Under the pieces are notes generated by a model that saw only the letters and a program-made list of their open reading frames with translations, was not told the origin of the DNA and ran no database searches. A stretch of 64,000 nt of DNA from an uncultured Alphaproteobacteria bacterium (GTDB lineage: Bacteria > Pseudomonadota > Alphaproteobacteria > HIMB59 > GCA-002718135), in the NCBI GenBank assembly GCA_902521315.1, contig CABYRH010000001.1, positions 186,001 to 250,000 of the forward strand. Reading direction: 5' to 3'. Each line of letters opens with the position of its first letter. Position 1 is the stretch's first letter. Shown piece after piece: positions 36,037 through 45,708 of this stretch. Both the position numbers and the translations under genes were made by a program.

Positions 36037-37511
36037 GTCTAGAAAAAAAAAATTTTATAAGTCAATATAACAAAGGCTTACCTCAGATATTAAAAAAAAA
36101 TCTTATTGCTGATATTGAAACACCATTTTCATCATTATTAAAAATTAGTAAATCGGAAAAATATTCCTTTCTATTAGAGTCAGTAGAGGGTGGAAGTAAA
36201 AGAGGACGTTACTCATTACTTGGTTGTGATCCAGATTTAATTTGGACAGTTGAAAAAGGTAAGGCAAAAATTAAATATTTGGATCATAATTTTGATTACA
36301 AACTAGATCAAAACCCAATTCATAGTCTTAAAGAACTTGTAAAAATTTCAAAATTTAAAAATAATGAAATTGACGTTCCTTTTCCAACACTAGTTGGATA
36401 TCTAGGATATCCAATGATTCAATATATTGAAAAAATTAAACTAAGTAATAAGGATAACATAAAAATACCTGATGCAATTTTAATCAGACCAAAAATTGTC
36501 GCAGTTTTTGATAATATTAAAGATATTATTTCCCTTATGACAGTTACATATCCAAGTAAAAAAATCTCAGCAGAAAAAGCCTATAGAAAAAATAAATTAC
36601 TTATTGATAAAACAATTAGAAAGTTAGAAAAAAGTATTTTAAAACCTGCGCAAAAGAAAAATAAAAAATCTAAATTAAAATTTAAATCAAATTTCAAGAA
36701 AGATCAATTTTATAAAATTGTAAATAAAGCAAAAGAATATATTAAAGATGGAGACATTTTCCAAGTTGTCCCATCACAGAGATTTGAAACAAAATATAAT
36801 TTAAAGGCAGTCAATCTTTATAGATCGTTAAGAAGACTAAATCCATCTCCTTATCTTGTAAATCTTAACTTCGATAAAATAGGCCTTGTTGCATCTAGTC
36901 CAGAATTAATGGTTCAATTAAGAAATAAAAAAGTTACAATAAGACCAATTGCTGGAACAAGAAAAAGAGGAAAGAATGCCTCTGAAGACCTTTATTTATC
37001 TAATGACTTACTGAATGATAAGAAAGAACTCGCAGAACACTTAATGCTTTTAGATTTAGGAAGGAACGATGTTGGTCGCGTTGCAAAAAAAGGAACAGTG
37101 AATGTTACTGAAAAGATGATTATAGAATACTACTCTCATGTAATGCATATTGTTTCAAACGTTGAGGGAAAAATAGATAATAATTTAGATGCTCTAGATG
37201 CTTTAATGGCTGGATTTCCAGCAGGTACAGTTTCTGGTGCACCAAAAATAAGAGCGATGGAAATCATAGAGGAGCTTGAAAATTTAAATAGAAGTTTTTA
37301 TGCTGGTTGTATGGGTTATTTTGATTCTAATGGAGACATGGATACTTGTATTAGTTTGAGGACTGGGCTTGTAAAAGATAATAAATTATACATTCAGGCT
37401 GGTGCTGGAATAGTTTATGACTCGGTCCCAAAAAATGAACACCAAGAAATTTTGAATAAAGCTGGTGCTTTAATGGCAGCTGCAGAGGATTCATACAAAT
37501 TCGATATATGA
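36033..37511 (+). CDS. trpE: Anthranilate synthase component I
   Basis: A 492-residue chorismate-utilising enzyme. The N-terminal domain contains LLESVEGGSKRGRYSLLG, part of the tryptophan feedback site. The C-terminal catalytic domain has DIFQVVPSQRF, PSPYLVNL, IRPIAGTRKRG, LDLGRNDVGRVA, HIVSNVEG and AGFPAGTVSGAPKIRAMEII. With TrpG it makes anthranilate from chorismate. It overlaps the ppiD end and the trpG start by 4 bp each. No leader-peptide attenuator can exist upstream, since the start lies inside the previous gene, so control is probably by feedback only. Confidence 0.97.
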   Translation: MSLEKKNFISQYNKGLPQILKKNLIADIETPFSSLLKISKSEKYSFLLESVEGGSKRGRYSLLGCDPDLIWTVEKGKAKIKYLDHNFDYKLDQNPIHSLKELVKISKFKNNEIDVPFPTLVGYLGYPMIQYIEKIKLSNKDNIKIPDAILIRPKIVAVFDNIKDIISLMTVTYPSKKISAEKAYRKNKLLIDKTIRKLEKSILKPAQKKNKKSKLKFKSNFKKDQFYKIVNKAKEYIKDGDIFQVVPSQRFETKYNLKAVNLYRSLRRLNPSPYLVNLNFDKIGLVASSPELMVQLRNKKVTIRPIAGTRKRGKNASEDLYLSNDLLNDKKELAEHLMLLDLGRNDVGRVAKKGTVNVTEKMIIEYYSHVMHIVSNVEGKIDNNLDALDALMAGFPAGTVSGAPKIRAMEIIEELENLNRSFYAGCMGYFDSNGDMDTCISLRTGLVKDNKLYIQAGAGIVYDSVPKNEHQEILNKAGALMAAAEDSYKFDI

Positions 37512-38077
37512 TATTACTGATAGATAATTATGATAGTTTTACTTACAATGTAAAACACTACTTATTGGATTTAAATCAGAAGGTTGTTGTTTTTAGAAAT
37601 GACAAAATTTCGATAAATAAAATTCATAAATTAAAACCTAAATCAATAGTTATTTCACCAGGTCCGTGTACACCAAATGAAGCTGGAATAAGTCTTAATA
37701 TCGTTACAGAATTATCAAAACAATTTCCTATACTTGGCATTTGTTTAGGACATCAAACTATTGGTCAAGCTTTTGGAGGTAAAATTATTAAATGCAAAGA
37801 AATCATGCACGGAAAAGTTGATACAATTAATCACTTTGGTCACTCTATATTTAAAAATGTAGAAAGAAAATTTAAAGCAACTAGATATCACTCTCTTATA
37901 ATTGATAAAAGAACTATGCCTAAAGATTTTTTAATTACTGCTGAAACAAATAATAAGATTATAATGGGTATTGCACATAAAAAATTACCAATATTTGGAC
38001 TACAATTTCATCCAGAAAGTATAGGTACTGATATGGGTAAAATTATTTTAAAAAACTTTTTAAACTTAGCAAAATAA
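37508..38077 (+). CDS. trpG: Anthranilate synthase component II (glutamine amidotransferase)
   Basis: A 189-residue class I glutamine amidotransferase. The triad is Cys79 in LGICLGHQTIGQAFGG plus His168 and Glu170 in LQFHPESIGT. DNYDSFTYNV at the N-terminus and SPGPCTPNEAG are typical of TrpG/PabA. It supplies ammonia to TrpE and may also serve aminodeoxychorismate synthase if no separate PabA exists. It overlaps trpE by 4 bp and trpD by 1 bp. Confidence 0.96.
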   Translation: MILLIDNYDSFTYNVKHYLLDLNQKVVVFRNDKISINKIHKLKPKSIVISPGPCTPNEAGISLNIVTELSKQFPILGICLGHQTIGQAFGGKIIKCKEIMHGKVDTINHFGHSIFKNVERKFKATRYHSLIIDKRTMPKDFLITAETNNKIIMGIAHKKLPIFGLQFHPESIGTDMGKIILKNFLNLAK

Positions 38078-39078
38078 TGGATCAAACTTTAATATTAAAT
38101 AAAATTCTCGAACAACAAAATCTGAATATTGAAGAGAGTATGTATATATTCAATAAAATTATGAGTGGAGAATTAGATGATATTAAAATTACATCAATAC
38201 TAATTGGTTTAAAATTAAAAGGTGAAACAAAAGAAGAAATTATCGGTGCAGCTAAAGTAATGAGAGAGAAATCTCTAAAAATAAACTCTCCGCAAAATAC
38301 AATTGATACTTGTGGTACGGGTGGAGATATGAAAGACACATTAAATATATCAACAAGTGCAGCAATAGTTGCTGCAAGTGCTGGCGTTACTATAGCAAAG
38401 CATGGCAATCGTTCCGTTAGTTCAAAATCAGGCTCTGCAGATATGCTGGAAAAAATAGGGTATAAAATTACAAATAATGTAGAAGATTTAGAAAACTCAT
38501 TATCCAATAAAAATTTTTGCTTTTTATTTGCTCAAAATCATCATTCTGCCATGAAGAATGTAATTAACGTTCGTAAGAATTTAGCTACACGTACAATTTT
38601 TAATTTATTAGGTCCGCTTACTAACCCTGCTAAAGCAAGTAAACAGCTTCTAGGTGTCTATTCAAGAGATTTAGTTTCAATGCATTGTAATTGCTTAAAA
38701 GAACTAGGCTCTGAAAAAGCTATGGTTGTTCATGGATTGGATGGTTTAGATGAAATAAGTTTATCAGACAATACTCTAATCAATGAATTGAAAGATAATA
38801 AAGTTCTGGAATATAGTTTTGATCCAAGAGACTATGGTTATGATTTAATTAAATTAGAAGATATAAAAGGTGGAGATCCAGAATATAATGCAAATTGTTT
38901 TAATAAAATGATTAACGGCAATTACAGAGAATTTCAAATGATTGTAGAAATAAATGCAGGAGCGGCAATATATTTATCCAATTTAAGAAATAATCTAAAA
39001 GATAGTTTTGAATTAGCAAAAAAAACAATAGAGGAAGGAATTACAAAAAATTTTGTAAACTCACTAATTAATGAGTAA
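38077..39078 (+). CDS. trpD: Anthranilate phosphoribosyltransferase
   Basis: A 333-residue enzyme. The PRPP-binding signature DTCGTGGDMKDTLNISTSAAIVAA is present (about residues 76-100), then AKHGNRSVSSKSGSADMLE and FNLLGPLTNPA. It attaches phosphoribose to anthranilate, the second tryptophan-specific step. The length is close to the usual 335-345. It shares a base with the trpG stop and overlaps trpC by 8 bp, keeping the order trpE-G-D-C typical of alphaproteobacteria. Confidence 0.97.
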   Translation: MDQTLILNKILEQQNLNIEESMYIFNKIMSGELDDIKITSILIGLKLKGETKEEIIGAAKVMREKSLKINSPQNTIDTCGTGGDMKDTLNISTSAAIVAASAGVTIAKHGNRSVSSKSGSADMLEKIGYKITNNVEDLENSLSNKNFCFLFAQNHHSAMKNVINVRKNLATRTIFNLLGPLTNPAKASKQLLGVYSRDLVSMHCNCLKELGSEKAMVVHGLDGLDEISLSDNTLINELKDNKVLEYSFDPRDYGYDLIKLEDIKGGDPEYNANCFNKMINGNYREFQMIVEINAGAAIYLSNLRNNLKDSFELAKKTIEEGITKNFVNSLINE

Positions 39079-39871
39079 TATACTTCAAAAAATTTGTGAA
39101 GATAAATCTAAAGAATTAGAAGAGACAAAAAAAAGATGTTCTTTTAAAACATTAGAAAAATTAATTTCCTCGAAATTAGAGAAACGTGAATTTAAAGAAC
39201 AATTAATTTCAGCGCAAAAAAATAAAAAAAATTTAATAATTGGTGAAGTAAAAAAACAAAGTCCAAGTGCGGGTGAAATAATTTCAGATTATATACCAGA
39301 AGACATTGCTATTTTATATGAAAGATCTGGTATTGGAGCGTTATCGATTTTAACAGAAAGTAAATATTTTTTAGGAAATATTGATCATTTATCTCTGGTA
39401 AAAAAGAAAACAAATTTACCTATTTTAAGAAAAGATTTTATTATTGATAAATATCAAATTTTAGAAAGTAAGATTTATCAAGCTGACTGTGTATTATTAA
39501 TTTTATCAATACTATCAGACGCTCAAGCAATAGAATTTATAAATTATGCCAATGAACTAAAATTAGATTGTATTATAGAGGTTCATGATGAAGACGAACT
39601 GAAAAGAGCAATCAAATTAGACTATCCTGTAATTGGAATTAATAATAGAAACCTTAAAAGTCTTGAAATTAATTTAAATAATTCAATAAATTTGAATAAA
39701 AATTTAACAAATGATTATATTTTAATTGCGGAGAGTGGAATTAAAAATTCTGACGACATAAAAAAATTTAATTCAACAGGTATATATAATTTTTTAATTG
39801 GAGAAAGTTTGTTAAAATCTAAAGATAAAGAAAAGAAAATTGGAGAATTACTTTTAAATGAGTCATATTAA
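39071..39871 (+). CDS. trpC: Indole-3-glycerol-phosphate synthase
   Basis: A 266-residue TIM-barrel enzyme. Conserved segments are IGEVKKQSPSAGEI (catalytic Lys), ILTESKYFLGNIDHL, LPILRKDFIIDKYQI (catalytic Lys), IIEVHDEDEL, IGINNRNLKSLEI and IAESGIKNSDDI. It closes the indole ring from CdRP. It is a single-function TrpC, not fused to TrpF; trpF and trpBA are not in the window. It overlaps trpD by 8 bp and moaC by 14 bp. Confidence 0.97.
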   Translation: MSNILQKICEDKSKELEETKKRCSFKTLEKLISSKLEKREFKEQLISAQKNKKNLIIGEVKKQSPSAGEIISDYIPEDIAILYERSGIGALSILTESKYFLGNIDHLSLVKKKTNLPILRKDFIIDKYQILESKIYQADCVLLILSILSDAQAIEFINYANELKLDCIIEVHDEDELKRAIKLDYPVIGINNRNLKSLEINLNNSINLNKNLTNDYILIAESGIKNSDDIKKFNSTGIYNFLIGESLLKSKDKEKKIGELLLNESY

Positions 39872-40313
39872 TAAAAAAGGAAATCCTTATATAATTGACG
39901 TATCAAATAAAGATATCACAGAAAGAGTTGCAGTTGCCTCTGGAGAAATTAAATTTGATAAAGAAACATATAAAAAAATAAAATCATTTGAGTCAAAAAA
40001 AGGGAACCTTGAAAAAACTGCTATCATTTGTGGTATTATGGGAGCAAAAGAAACTTCTAGATTAATACCGCTTTGTCATAATATTCCAATCAATCACATA
40101 AATATAGAAGTTATAAAAAATCATAAAAAATTTACTTTTATTGTCAAAAGTACAGTTAAAACAAATGCAAATACTGGTGTGGAAATGGAGGCATTAACTG
40201 CCGTTACAATTAGCTGTCTGACAATTTATGACATGTGTAAGTACTTAAATAAAAAAATTATAATTCAAAATATACACCTTGTTTCGAAAACAGGTGGTAA
40301 ATCTAATATTTAA
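39858..40313 (+). CDS. moaC: Cyclic pyranopterin monophosphate synthase
   Basis: A 151-residue MoaC. Signatures are MSHINKKGNPYIIDVSNKDITERVAVA at the N-terminus, GIMGAKETSRLIPLCHNIPI, and TGVEMEALTAVTISCLTIYDMCKY. It makes cyclic pyranopterin monophosphate in molybdopterin synthesis, implying at least one molybdoenzyme in the cell. In many relatives moeA follows; here the next gene is lexA. It overlaps trpC by 14 bp. Slightly shorter than the common 155-160 residues at the C-terminus. Confidence 0.95.
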   Translation: MSHINKKGNPYIIDVSNKDITERVAVASGEIKFDKETYKKIKSFESKKGNLEKTAIICGIMGAKETSRLIPLCHNIPINHINIEVIKNHKKFTFIVKSTVKTNANTGVEMEALTAVTISCLTIYDMCKYLNKKIIIQNIHLVSKTGGKSNI

Positions 40314-40342
40314 ATAACTGAAAAATATAGATATTTATATTT

Positions 40343-40377
40343 GTTCTTGTTTTGATCTTAAAGAACATATATAGAAC
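40343..40377. promoter_or_regulatory. SOS (LexA) box upstream of lexA, with a second imperfect box
   Basis: The 69-bp moaC-lexA gap contains GAAC-N7-GAAC at 40363-40377, which on the other strand reads GTTC-N7-GTTC, the established alphaproteobacterial LexA operator. A second imperfect copy, GTTC-N7-GATC, lies at 40343-40357. The perfect box ends 5 bp before the lexA ATG and its AT-rich spacer (TATATA) can act as a -10, so LexA binding would block the promoter directly. This fits negative autoregulation. Confidence 0.85.
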
Positions 40378-40382
40378 AGTAT

Positions 40383-41009
40383 ATGCTTACAAAAAAACAA
40401 AAAGAGCTATACGACTATTTAAAAAATTACATTTCAAGTAATGAGATCTCCCCTTCTTTTGAGGAAATGAAAAGTGCAGTTAATCTGAAATCAAAGTCAG
40501 GTATTCATAGATTAATTACAAGTTTAGAAGAAAGAGGTTTTATAAAAAGATTAAAGCACAAAGCAAGAGCAATGGAAATTATTAATAAAGATAATATTGC
40601 TGATGAAAATTCTTTGTCAAATAGCATTAATATCCCATTAATCGGTGCAATAGCTGCAGGTGAAGCAATAGAAGCAATTGAAAATGCTGATGAATTTGTT
40701 TCTGTACCCTCTTCGATGACATCACCAAATGCTAAATATTTTGGATTAAAAGTAAAAGGTCTATCTATGATAGATAAAGGAATATTTGACGGCGATATTG
40801 CTGTGATAAAAAAGACAAATAATGTTGAAAATGGAAAGATTGCAGCTGTTATTACACAAGATAACGAAGTTACTCTAAAAACTATTAAATTTGATCGAGA
40901 CAAAGTCTTGTTAATTCCTGCTAATCAAAGTTTTCAAACAAAGGAATATGAAGCAGGTGAAATCCAAGTCCAAGGGACTTTATCTGGTATTATAAGAAAA
41001 TATAATTAA
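40383..41009 (+). CDS. lexA: LexA repressor
   Basis: A 208-residue SOS repressor. The N-terminal winged helix DNA-binding domain begins MLTKKQKELYDYLKNYI and includes SGIHRLITSLEERGFI. The cleavage site is Ala92-Gly93 in IGAIAAGEAIE, and the self-cleaving dyad is Ser128 in KGLSMIDKGI and Lys166 in TLKTIKF. It represses DNA-damage genes until RecA promotes its self-cleavage. The start is immediately after a perfect alphaproteobacterial SOS box, with very little room for a leader or ribosome binding site. gltX follows after 20 bp. Confidence 0.97.
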   Translation: MLTKKQKELYDYLKNYISSNEISPSFEEMKSAVNLKSKSGIHRLITSLEERGFIKRLKHKARAMEIINKDNIADENSLSNSINIPLIGAIAAGEAIEAIENADEFVSVPSSMTSPNAKYFGLKVKGLSMIDKGIFDGDIAVIKKTNNVENGKIAAVITQDNEVTLKTIKFDRDKVLLIPANQSFQTKEYEAGEIQVQGTLSGIIRKYN

Positions 41010-41029
41010 TAGTTTATCTTAATTTTAAG

Positions 41030-42430
41030 ATGACTATGTTAAAAACACGATTTGCACCCTCTCCTACTGGTAATCTTCATCTTGGAGGTGCTAGAACAGC
41101 TCTAATTAATTATATTATAAGTAAGAAATCAGCATCATCTAAATTCTACTTGAGAATCGAAGATACAGATCATGAAAGATCAAAACAAGAATACACCGAT
41201 AACATAACTAAATCTTTAAAATGGCTTGGGTTTAATTGGGATGAGGACATTCAAGTTCAGTCTAAAAGATTATCAAGACATCAAGAAGTTGCCAAAGAGT
41301 TACTTCAAAAAAAGCGAGCATTTAAATGTATATGTTCTGAAGAAAAAATAGCTTACCAAAGAAAGTTAATTAAAGAAAATAAAAATTATTCTAAAAAAAT
41401 ATGTACTGAATGTAAAAATGATAATGATATTCAAAGTAGAGATGAAGGTTTTGTAGTTAGATTAGATGTACCAGATGAAGGCAATTTAAAAATTAAAGAT
41501 ACAATTCAAGGAGACGTTACAGTAGCAAATTTAGAGTTAGATGATTTCATTTTATTAAGAAAAGATCAATCACCCACTTATATGTTATCCGTAGTAGTTG
41601 ATGATCATGATTTAGGAGTCAATTACATTATAAGAGGCGATGATCATTTTATCAATACTTTTAGACAATACTTTATTTATAAATTTATGAATTGGGATGT
41701 ACCTCAATATGCTCATATTCCTCTTATTCACGGAGAAGATGGAGCAAAATTATCAAAAAGACATGGGGCCGTAAATATTTTAGACTTAAAAAAAGATGGA
41801 TATTTAAAAGAGGCAATTATTAACAATCTGATACTTTTAGGTTGGTCAAATAATAATGTGAAGTCAGAAACGATTGAATTAGAGGAAATAATTAAAAATT
41901 TTGAAATATCTAATTTATCTAAATCATCTAGTATATTTAGTTTTGATAAATTAGATTTTTTCAATAATTTTTATTTACGAAAAGAAAACGGGATTGAAAA
42001 ATTTATGAATTTTTGTGAAAGTGATGTTGAATTAAGTAAATTCCTACAACAAGATAATGCAAAAATGAAAAATATTTTTAATGTTTATAAAAAAGATATC
42101 AAAAAACTAAGTGATTTGAATGATACAATTAAAGTTTATTTTGATGAAAATTATAAAATAAATAAGACAGAAAAATTGACCTCAGAATTTGATAGTTTTT
42201 TTAAGGAATTTTTAAATTTAATTGCAGAAATAAATGAATGGAATAGAGATAATATTCAAAATGCCATCAATGAATTTTTAAAAAATAATAAAATTAAATT
42301 CCCCATTTTAGGTAAACCAATTAGATTTTTATTAATAAATTCCTATCAAGGACCTTCAATTTCTGATATTTTTGTAATATTAGGTAAAAAAGATACTATT
42401 GATAGATTAAATCAATATAGAGGTAATTAA
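41030..42430 (+). CDS. gltX: Glutamyl-tRNA synthetase
   Basis: A 466-residue class I synthetase. The HIGH-like motif is in [19 protein letters not shown] (about residues 7-25), the KMSKS-like motif in [12 protein letters not shown], and zinc-region-like cysteines in FKCICSEE and KKICTECKN. The Cys-rich segment (about residues 98-125) resembles the zinc domain of E. coli-type GluRS. It charges tRNA(Glu) and, given gatCAB, either this or a paralogue must charge tRNA(Gln) with Glu. ATG at 41030 or 41036 can serve as start. It lies 20 bp after lexA and 2 bp before gltA. Confidence 0.95.
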   Translation: MTMLKTRFAPSPTGNLHLGGARTALINYIISKKSASSKFYLRIEDTDHERSKQEYTDNITKSLKWLGFNWDEDIQVQSKRLSRHQEVAKELLQKKRAFKCICSEEKIAYQRKLIKENKNYSKKICTECKNDNDIQSRDEGFVVRLDVPDEGNLKIKDTIQGDVTVANLELDDFILLRKDQSPTYMLSVVVDDHDLGVNYIIRGDDHFINTFRQYFIYKFMNWDVPQYAHIPLIHGEDGAKLSKRHGAVNILDLKKDGYLKEAIINNLILLGWSNNNVKSETIELEEIIKNFEISNLSKSSSIFSFDKLDFFNNFYLRKENGIEKFMNFCESDVELSKFLQQDNAKMKNIFNVYKKDIKKLSDLNDTIKVYFDENYKINKTEKLTSEFDSFFKEFLNLIAEINEWNRDNIQNAINEFLKNNKIKFPILGKPIRFLLINSYQGPSISDIFVILGKKDTIDRLNQYRGN

Positions 42431-42432
42431 AT

Positions 42433-43791
42433 ATGGCCGATTACGAAGATAAAAAAGTTAACAATAAACAATTTACTTTATTTAACAATGAGAGCGGCAA
42501 ATCATATCAAATTCCAGTTATTGAAAGTAAAGACGGTCCAAATGTCTTGGATATTCGCAAACTTTATCAAGAAACTGGGCTATTTACTTTTGATCCAGGT
42601 TTTACTTCTACTGCTTCATGTGAATCTGGAATAACATATATCGATGGTGATAAAGGAATTCTTCGTCATAGAGGCTATGATATCCACGATTTAGCATCTA
42701 AAAGTGAATTTCTTGAAGTTTGCTATCTTTTACTACATGGGGAATTACCATCTCCTGAAGATAAACAGAAATTTAAAGATGTAATAACTAATCATACAAT
42801 GTTGCATGAGCAACTAGTAAATTTATACAGAGGTTTTCGAAGAGATGCACACCCTATGGCAATCATGGTAGGTGTTGTTGGTGCCCTTTCGGCCTTTTAT
42901 CATGACAGTACTGATTTTTCAGACATTAATCAAAGAATGATTGCTTGTCATAGATTAATAGCAAAAATTCCAACAATAGGAGCAATGGCTTATAAATATT
43001 CCATTGGTCAACCATTTGTTTATCCAAGAAATGATCTTTCTTATGCAGAAAATTTTTTATACATGACATTTTCTGTACCATCAGAAGATTACAAGGTGAG
43101 TCCAAAAATTGTTAAAGCAATGGATAGATTTTTTACGTTACATGCTGATCACGAACAAAATGCATCCACTTCAACTGTAAGATTGGCAGGTTCTTCTGGT
43201 GCAAACCCTTTTGCGTGTATTGCTGCTGGTATTGCATCTTTATGGGGACCAGCTCATGGTGGAGCTAATGAAGCAGTAATTAAAATGTTAGAAGAGATTG
43301 GTGATGTATCAAATATACAAAAATTTATAGATAAAGCTAAAGATAAAAATGACTCTTTTAGATTAATGGGTTTTGGGCATAGAGTTTATAAAAACTATGA
43401 TCCAAGAGCGACTGTGATGAAAGAAAGTGCTCATGAGGTGTTAGAAGAGTTAAATATGCAAGATGATCCATTGCTTAAAATTGCAATAGAATTAGAAAAA
43501 ATAGCCTTAAAAGATGAATATTTTATTAGTAAAAAATTATTTCCAAATGTAGATTTCTATTCAGGTATAATTTTAAAAGCATTAGGTTTCCCCACAAGTA
43601 TGTTTACTGTTTTATTTGCAATTGGCAGAACTGTAGGATGGATATCACAGTGGAAAGAAATGATAGAAGATCCCATTAATAAAATTGGCAGACCTCGTCA
43701 ATTATACACTGGTTATCAAGCTAGACCTTATCAAATTGAATCTTCTAGAGAAAAAAAATCAATCTTTAATTGGCTTTGGAAGAAGGATTAA
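42433..43791 (+). CDS. gltA: Citrate synthase (type II)
   Basis: A 452-residue citrate synthase. Active-site motifs are [30 protein letters not shown] (catalytic His) and [15 protein letters not shown] (His and Asp region). It condenses acetyl-CoA from the pyruvate dehydrogenase encoded in this window with oxaloacetate. It is about 20 residues longer than usual, with a variable C-terminal tail ([15 protein letters not shown]). The position after gltX and beside lpxB is conserved in alphaproteobacteria. Its end overlaps lpxB on the other strand by 26 bp. Confidence 0.97.
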   Translation: MADYEDKKVNNKQFTLFNNESGKSYQIPVIESKDGPNVLDIRKLYQETGLFTFDPGFTSTASCESGITYIDGDKGILRHRGYDIHDLASKSEFLEVCYLLLHGELPSPEDKQKFKDVITNHTMLHEQLVNLYRGFRRDAHPMAIMVGVVGALSAFYHDSTDFSDINQRMIACHRLIAKIPTIGAMAYKYSIGQPFVYPRNDLSYAENFLYMTFSVPSEDYKVSPKIVKAMDRFFTLHADHEQNASTSTVRLAGSSGANPFACIAAGIASLWGPAHGGANEAVIKMLEEIGDVSNIQKFIDKAKDKNDSFRLMGFGHRVYKNYDPRATVMKESAHEVLEELNMQDDPLLKIAIELEKIALKDEYFISKKLFPNVDFYSGIILKALGFPTSMFTVLFAIGRTVGWISQWKEMIEDPINKIGRPRQLYTGYQARPYQIESSREKKSIFNWLWKKD

Positions 43792-44893
43792 TCAATTTAT
43801 TTATACGATTAATACTCACATCATAAGGACTAAAATCATTAACAATTTCTTTAAGATACCTATTAATTAAGTTGATTTGATTTTCTTGTTTTTTTTTATC
43901 ATTAAATAAATTTAGAAAAATATTTAACAACTTTTTTTCATTTAAATTTGAGTTAACAACTTCAGGAATAATCATTTGATTACTTATAATATTTATAAGA
44001 TTAGCATATTTCACTCTTACAAAAGGTTTGATTAAAATTTCTGTGAAATAGTTAAGTTTATAAATTACTATTTGAGGAATATTTCTTTTGGCAATTTCTA
44101 AAGAGGCAGTACCAGAGCAAGTTATACTTAAATAAACATCTTGATAATATTCATCAAATTTACTCATATCAGTTGAGATTATAGTTTCAGTTTTCCATTC
44201 CTTAGTATTTTCTTTAATTAAAGAGGCAAGATGGGGTAAAGATGGTATAAAAATTTTATAATCTAGATTATTTTTAGATATATATTTTTCAATATAACTG
44301 AAATATTTTATAAGTTTTAATACTTCATTTTGTCTACTACCTGGTAAAAAAGATAAGTACTTATATTTTTCTTTAATCTCTCTTTTTTTTATATGAAAAA
44401 TTGGATGCCCAATAAAGGTTTTATTTAGGTTATCAAAATTAAAATATTTTTTTTCAAAATTAAACAATAGAAAAATTTCATCAAAAATATTTGCAAATTT
44501 TCTTGCTCTATATGACCTCCAAGCCCAAACAGTTGGAGCAACTACATGTATTATTTTATTCTTATAATTGGATTTTCTTAATTGGTTTACGAGGTTATAA
44601 TTAAAATCTGGTGAGTCTATAGTTAAAACTAAATCATAATCATTTTTAATAATATAGTTTTTTAATCTTCTTATCATTTTTAAATATTTTAAAATTGAAA
44701 GTATTATTTCAAAAAGCCCTATAGATTTAAATTCCGATAGATCATAAATTTTATTAGAAATATATTTTTCGGATTGTTTGCCACAAACTCCATCAAATTG
44801 GTATTTATCTATATTCATTCTTGATAAAATATTTGAGCAAATATTTTCACCAGATTGTTCTGTACAACAAACAAAAATTTTAATTTTTTTCAA
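43766..44893 (-). CDS. lpxB: Lipid-A-disaccharide synthase
   Basis: A 375-residue GT19 glycosyltransferase. Recognised segments are [14 protein letters not shown] at the N-terminus, [47 protein letters not shown] and [11 protein letters not shown]. It joins UDP-diacylglucosamine and lipid X to make the lipid A disaccharide. It overlaps lpxI by 4 bp (ATGA) and ends tail to tail with gltA in a 26-bp overlap. The AT-driven Lys/Asn/Ile enrichment is marked, but the motifs are intact. Confidence 0.95.
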   Translation of the reverse strand: MKKIKIFVCCTEQSGENICSNILSRMNIDKYQFDGVCGKQSEKYISNKIYDLSEFKSIGLFEIILSILKYLKMIRRLKNYIIKNDYDLVLTIDSPDFNYNLVNQLRKSNYKNKIIHVVAPTVWAWRSYRARKFANIFDEIFLLFNFEKKYFNFDNLNKTFIGHPIFHIKKREIKEKYKYLSFLPGSRQNEVLKLIKYFSYIEKYISKNNLDYKIFIPSLPHLASLIKENTKEWKTETIISTDMSKFDEYYQDVYLSITCSGTASLEIAKRNIPQIVIYKLNYFTEILIKPFVRVKYANLINIISNQMIIPEVVNSNLNEKKLLNIFLNLFNDKKKQENQINLINRYLKEIVNDFSPYDVSINRINKLINPSSKAN

Positions 44894-45708
44894 TTTAGAT
44901 CGACTGATGAGATAAATAATTTATTTTGACTAGCATAATCAATAATTTTTTTCTTATCTAAAATTAAACACTTATTTTTTTGCAAAAATACACCTTCATA
45001 ATTATATTTTTTTAAATTTTTCATTGTATCTACACCAATTAGAGGGATATCAATTAGATTACTCTGGTTTTGTTTTGAAAATTTTAACAGTACACCATTA
45101 TCATCTTTTCTTTTATATTCTTTACATCTTTTTAACAATTCATCTGTTCCTTCTATAGCTTCTAATCCTAAAACTAATTGATTTTGAATTATCATAGCCT
45201 GACCAACGTCTAATTTCTTATAAATTTGATATATTGATTTTGCTTTTTTTAAATTTAGAATTGCATTTTTAGAAGGTTTGATTTTAGTCAAATTTGATTC
45301 AATTGAAAACAATTCCTTACAATATTTGGTCCAATTAAAAAAAATATATCCTTTTGTTTCAAAGTATTTTTTTAAGCTCATTAGAAGATTATTGTCCCCT
45401 TTTTTTTCTAATAAAAGATTTTTAGCAAGTAACAATGTCGGCAAATCAAAACCTAAATCTTTAATACCAGGTCTTTTTATGCTTCCTGCAAATATTATAT
45501 GCTTAATTTTATTTGAATCTAAAACTTTAAAGATTTTTTTTACTGATAAGATATCTAAATCTATAACATCATGGTTGTTATAATATTTATTATTTTTATT
45601 ATTTAAAGATAAAAATGTAACATCGTAATTTTTACTTAATAGTGATTTACCAATATATAAAGGCAGATTACCATCCCCAGCAATTATTCCTATTTTAATC
45701 ATTTTCAA
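44890..45708 (-). CDS. lpxI: UDP-2,3-diacylglucosamine pyrophosphatase LpxI (DUF1009)
   Basis: A 272-residue protein matching the LpxI family: IGIIAGDGNLPLYI at the N-terminus, IKHIIFAGSIKRPGIKDL, DVGQAMIIQNQLVLGLEAIEGTDELLKRC, and IDIPLIGVDTMKNL. It hydrolyses UDP-diacylglucosamine to lipid X in alphaproteobacteria and others, replacing LpxH. It stands between lpxA and lpxB, the expected pathway order. It overlaps lpxA by 14 bp and lpxB by 4 bp. Confidence 0.93.
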   Translation of the reverse strand: MKMIKIGIIAGDGNLPLYIGKSLLSKNYDVTFLSLNNKNNKYYNNHDVIDLDILSVKKIFKVLDSNKIKHIIFAGSIKRPGIKDLGFDLPTLLLAKNLLLEKKGDNNLLMSLKKYFETKGYIFFNWTKYCKELFSIESNLTKIKPSKNAILNLKKAKSIYQIYKKLDVGQAMIIQNQLVLGLEAIEGTDELLKRCKEYKRKDDNGVLLKFSKQNQSNLIDIPLIGVDTMKNLKKYNYEGVFLQKNKCLILDKKKIIDYASQNKLFISSVDLN

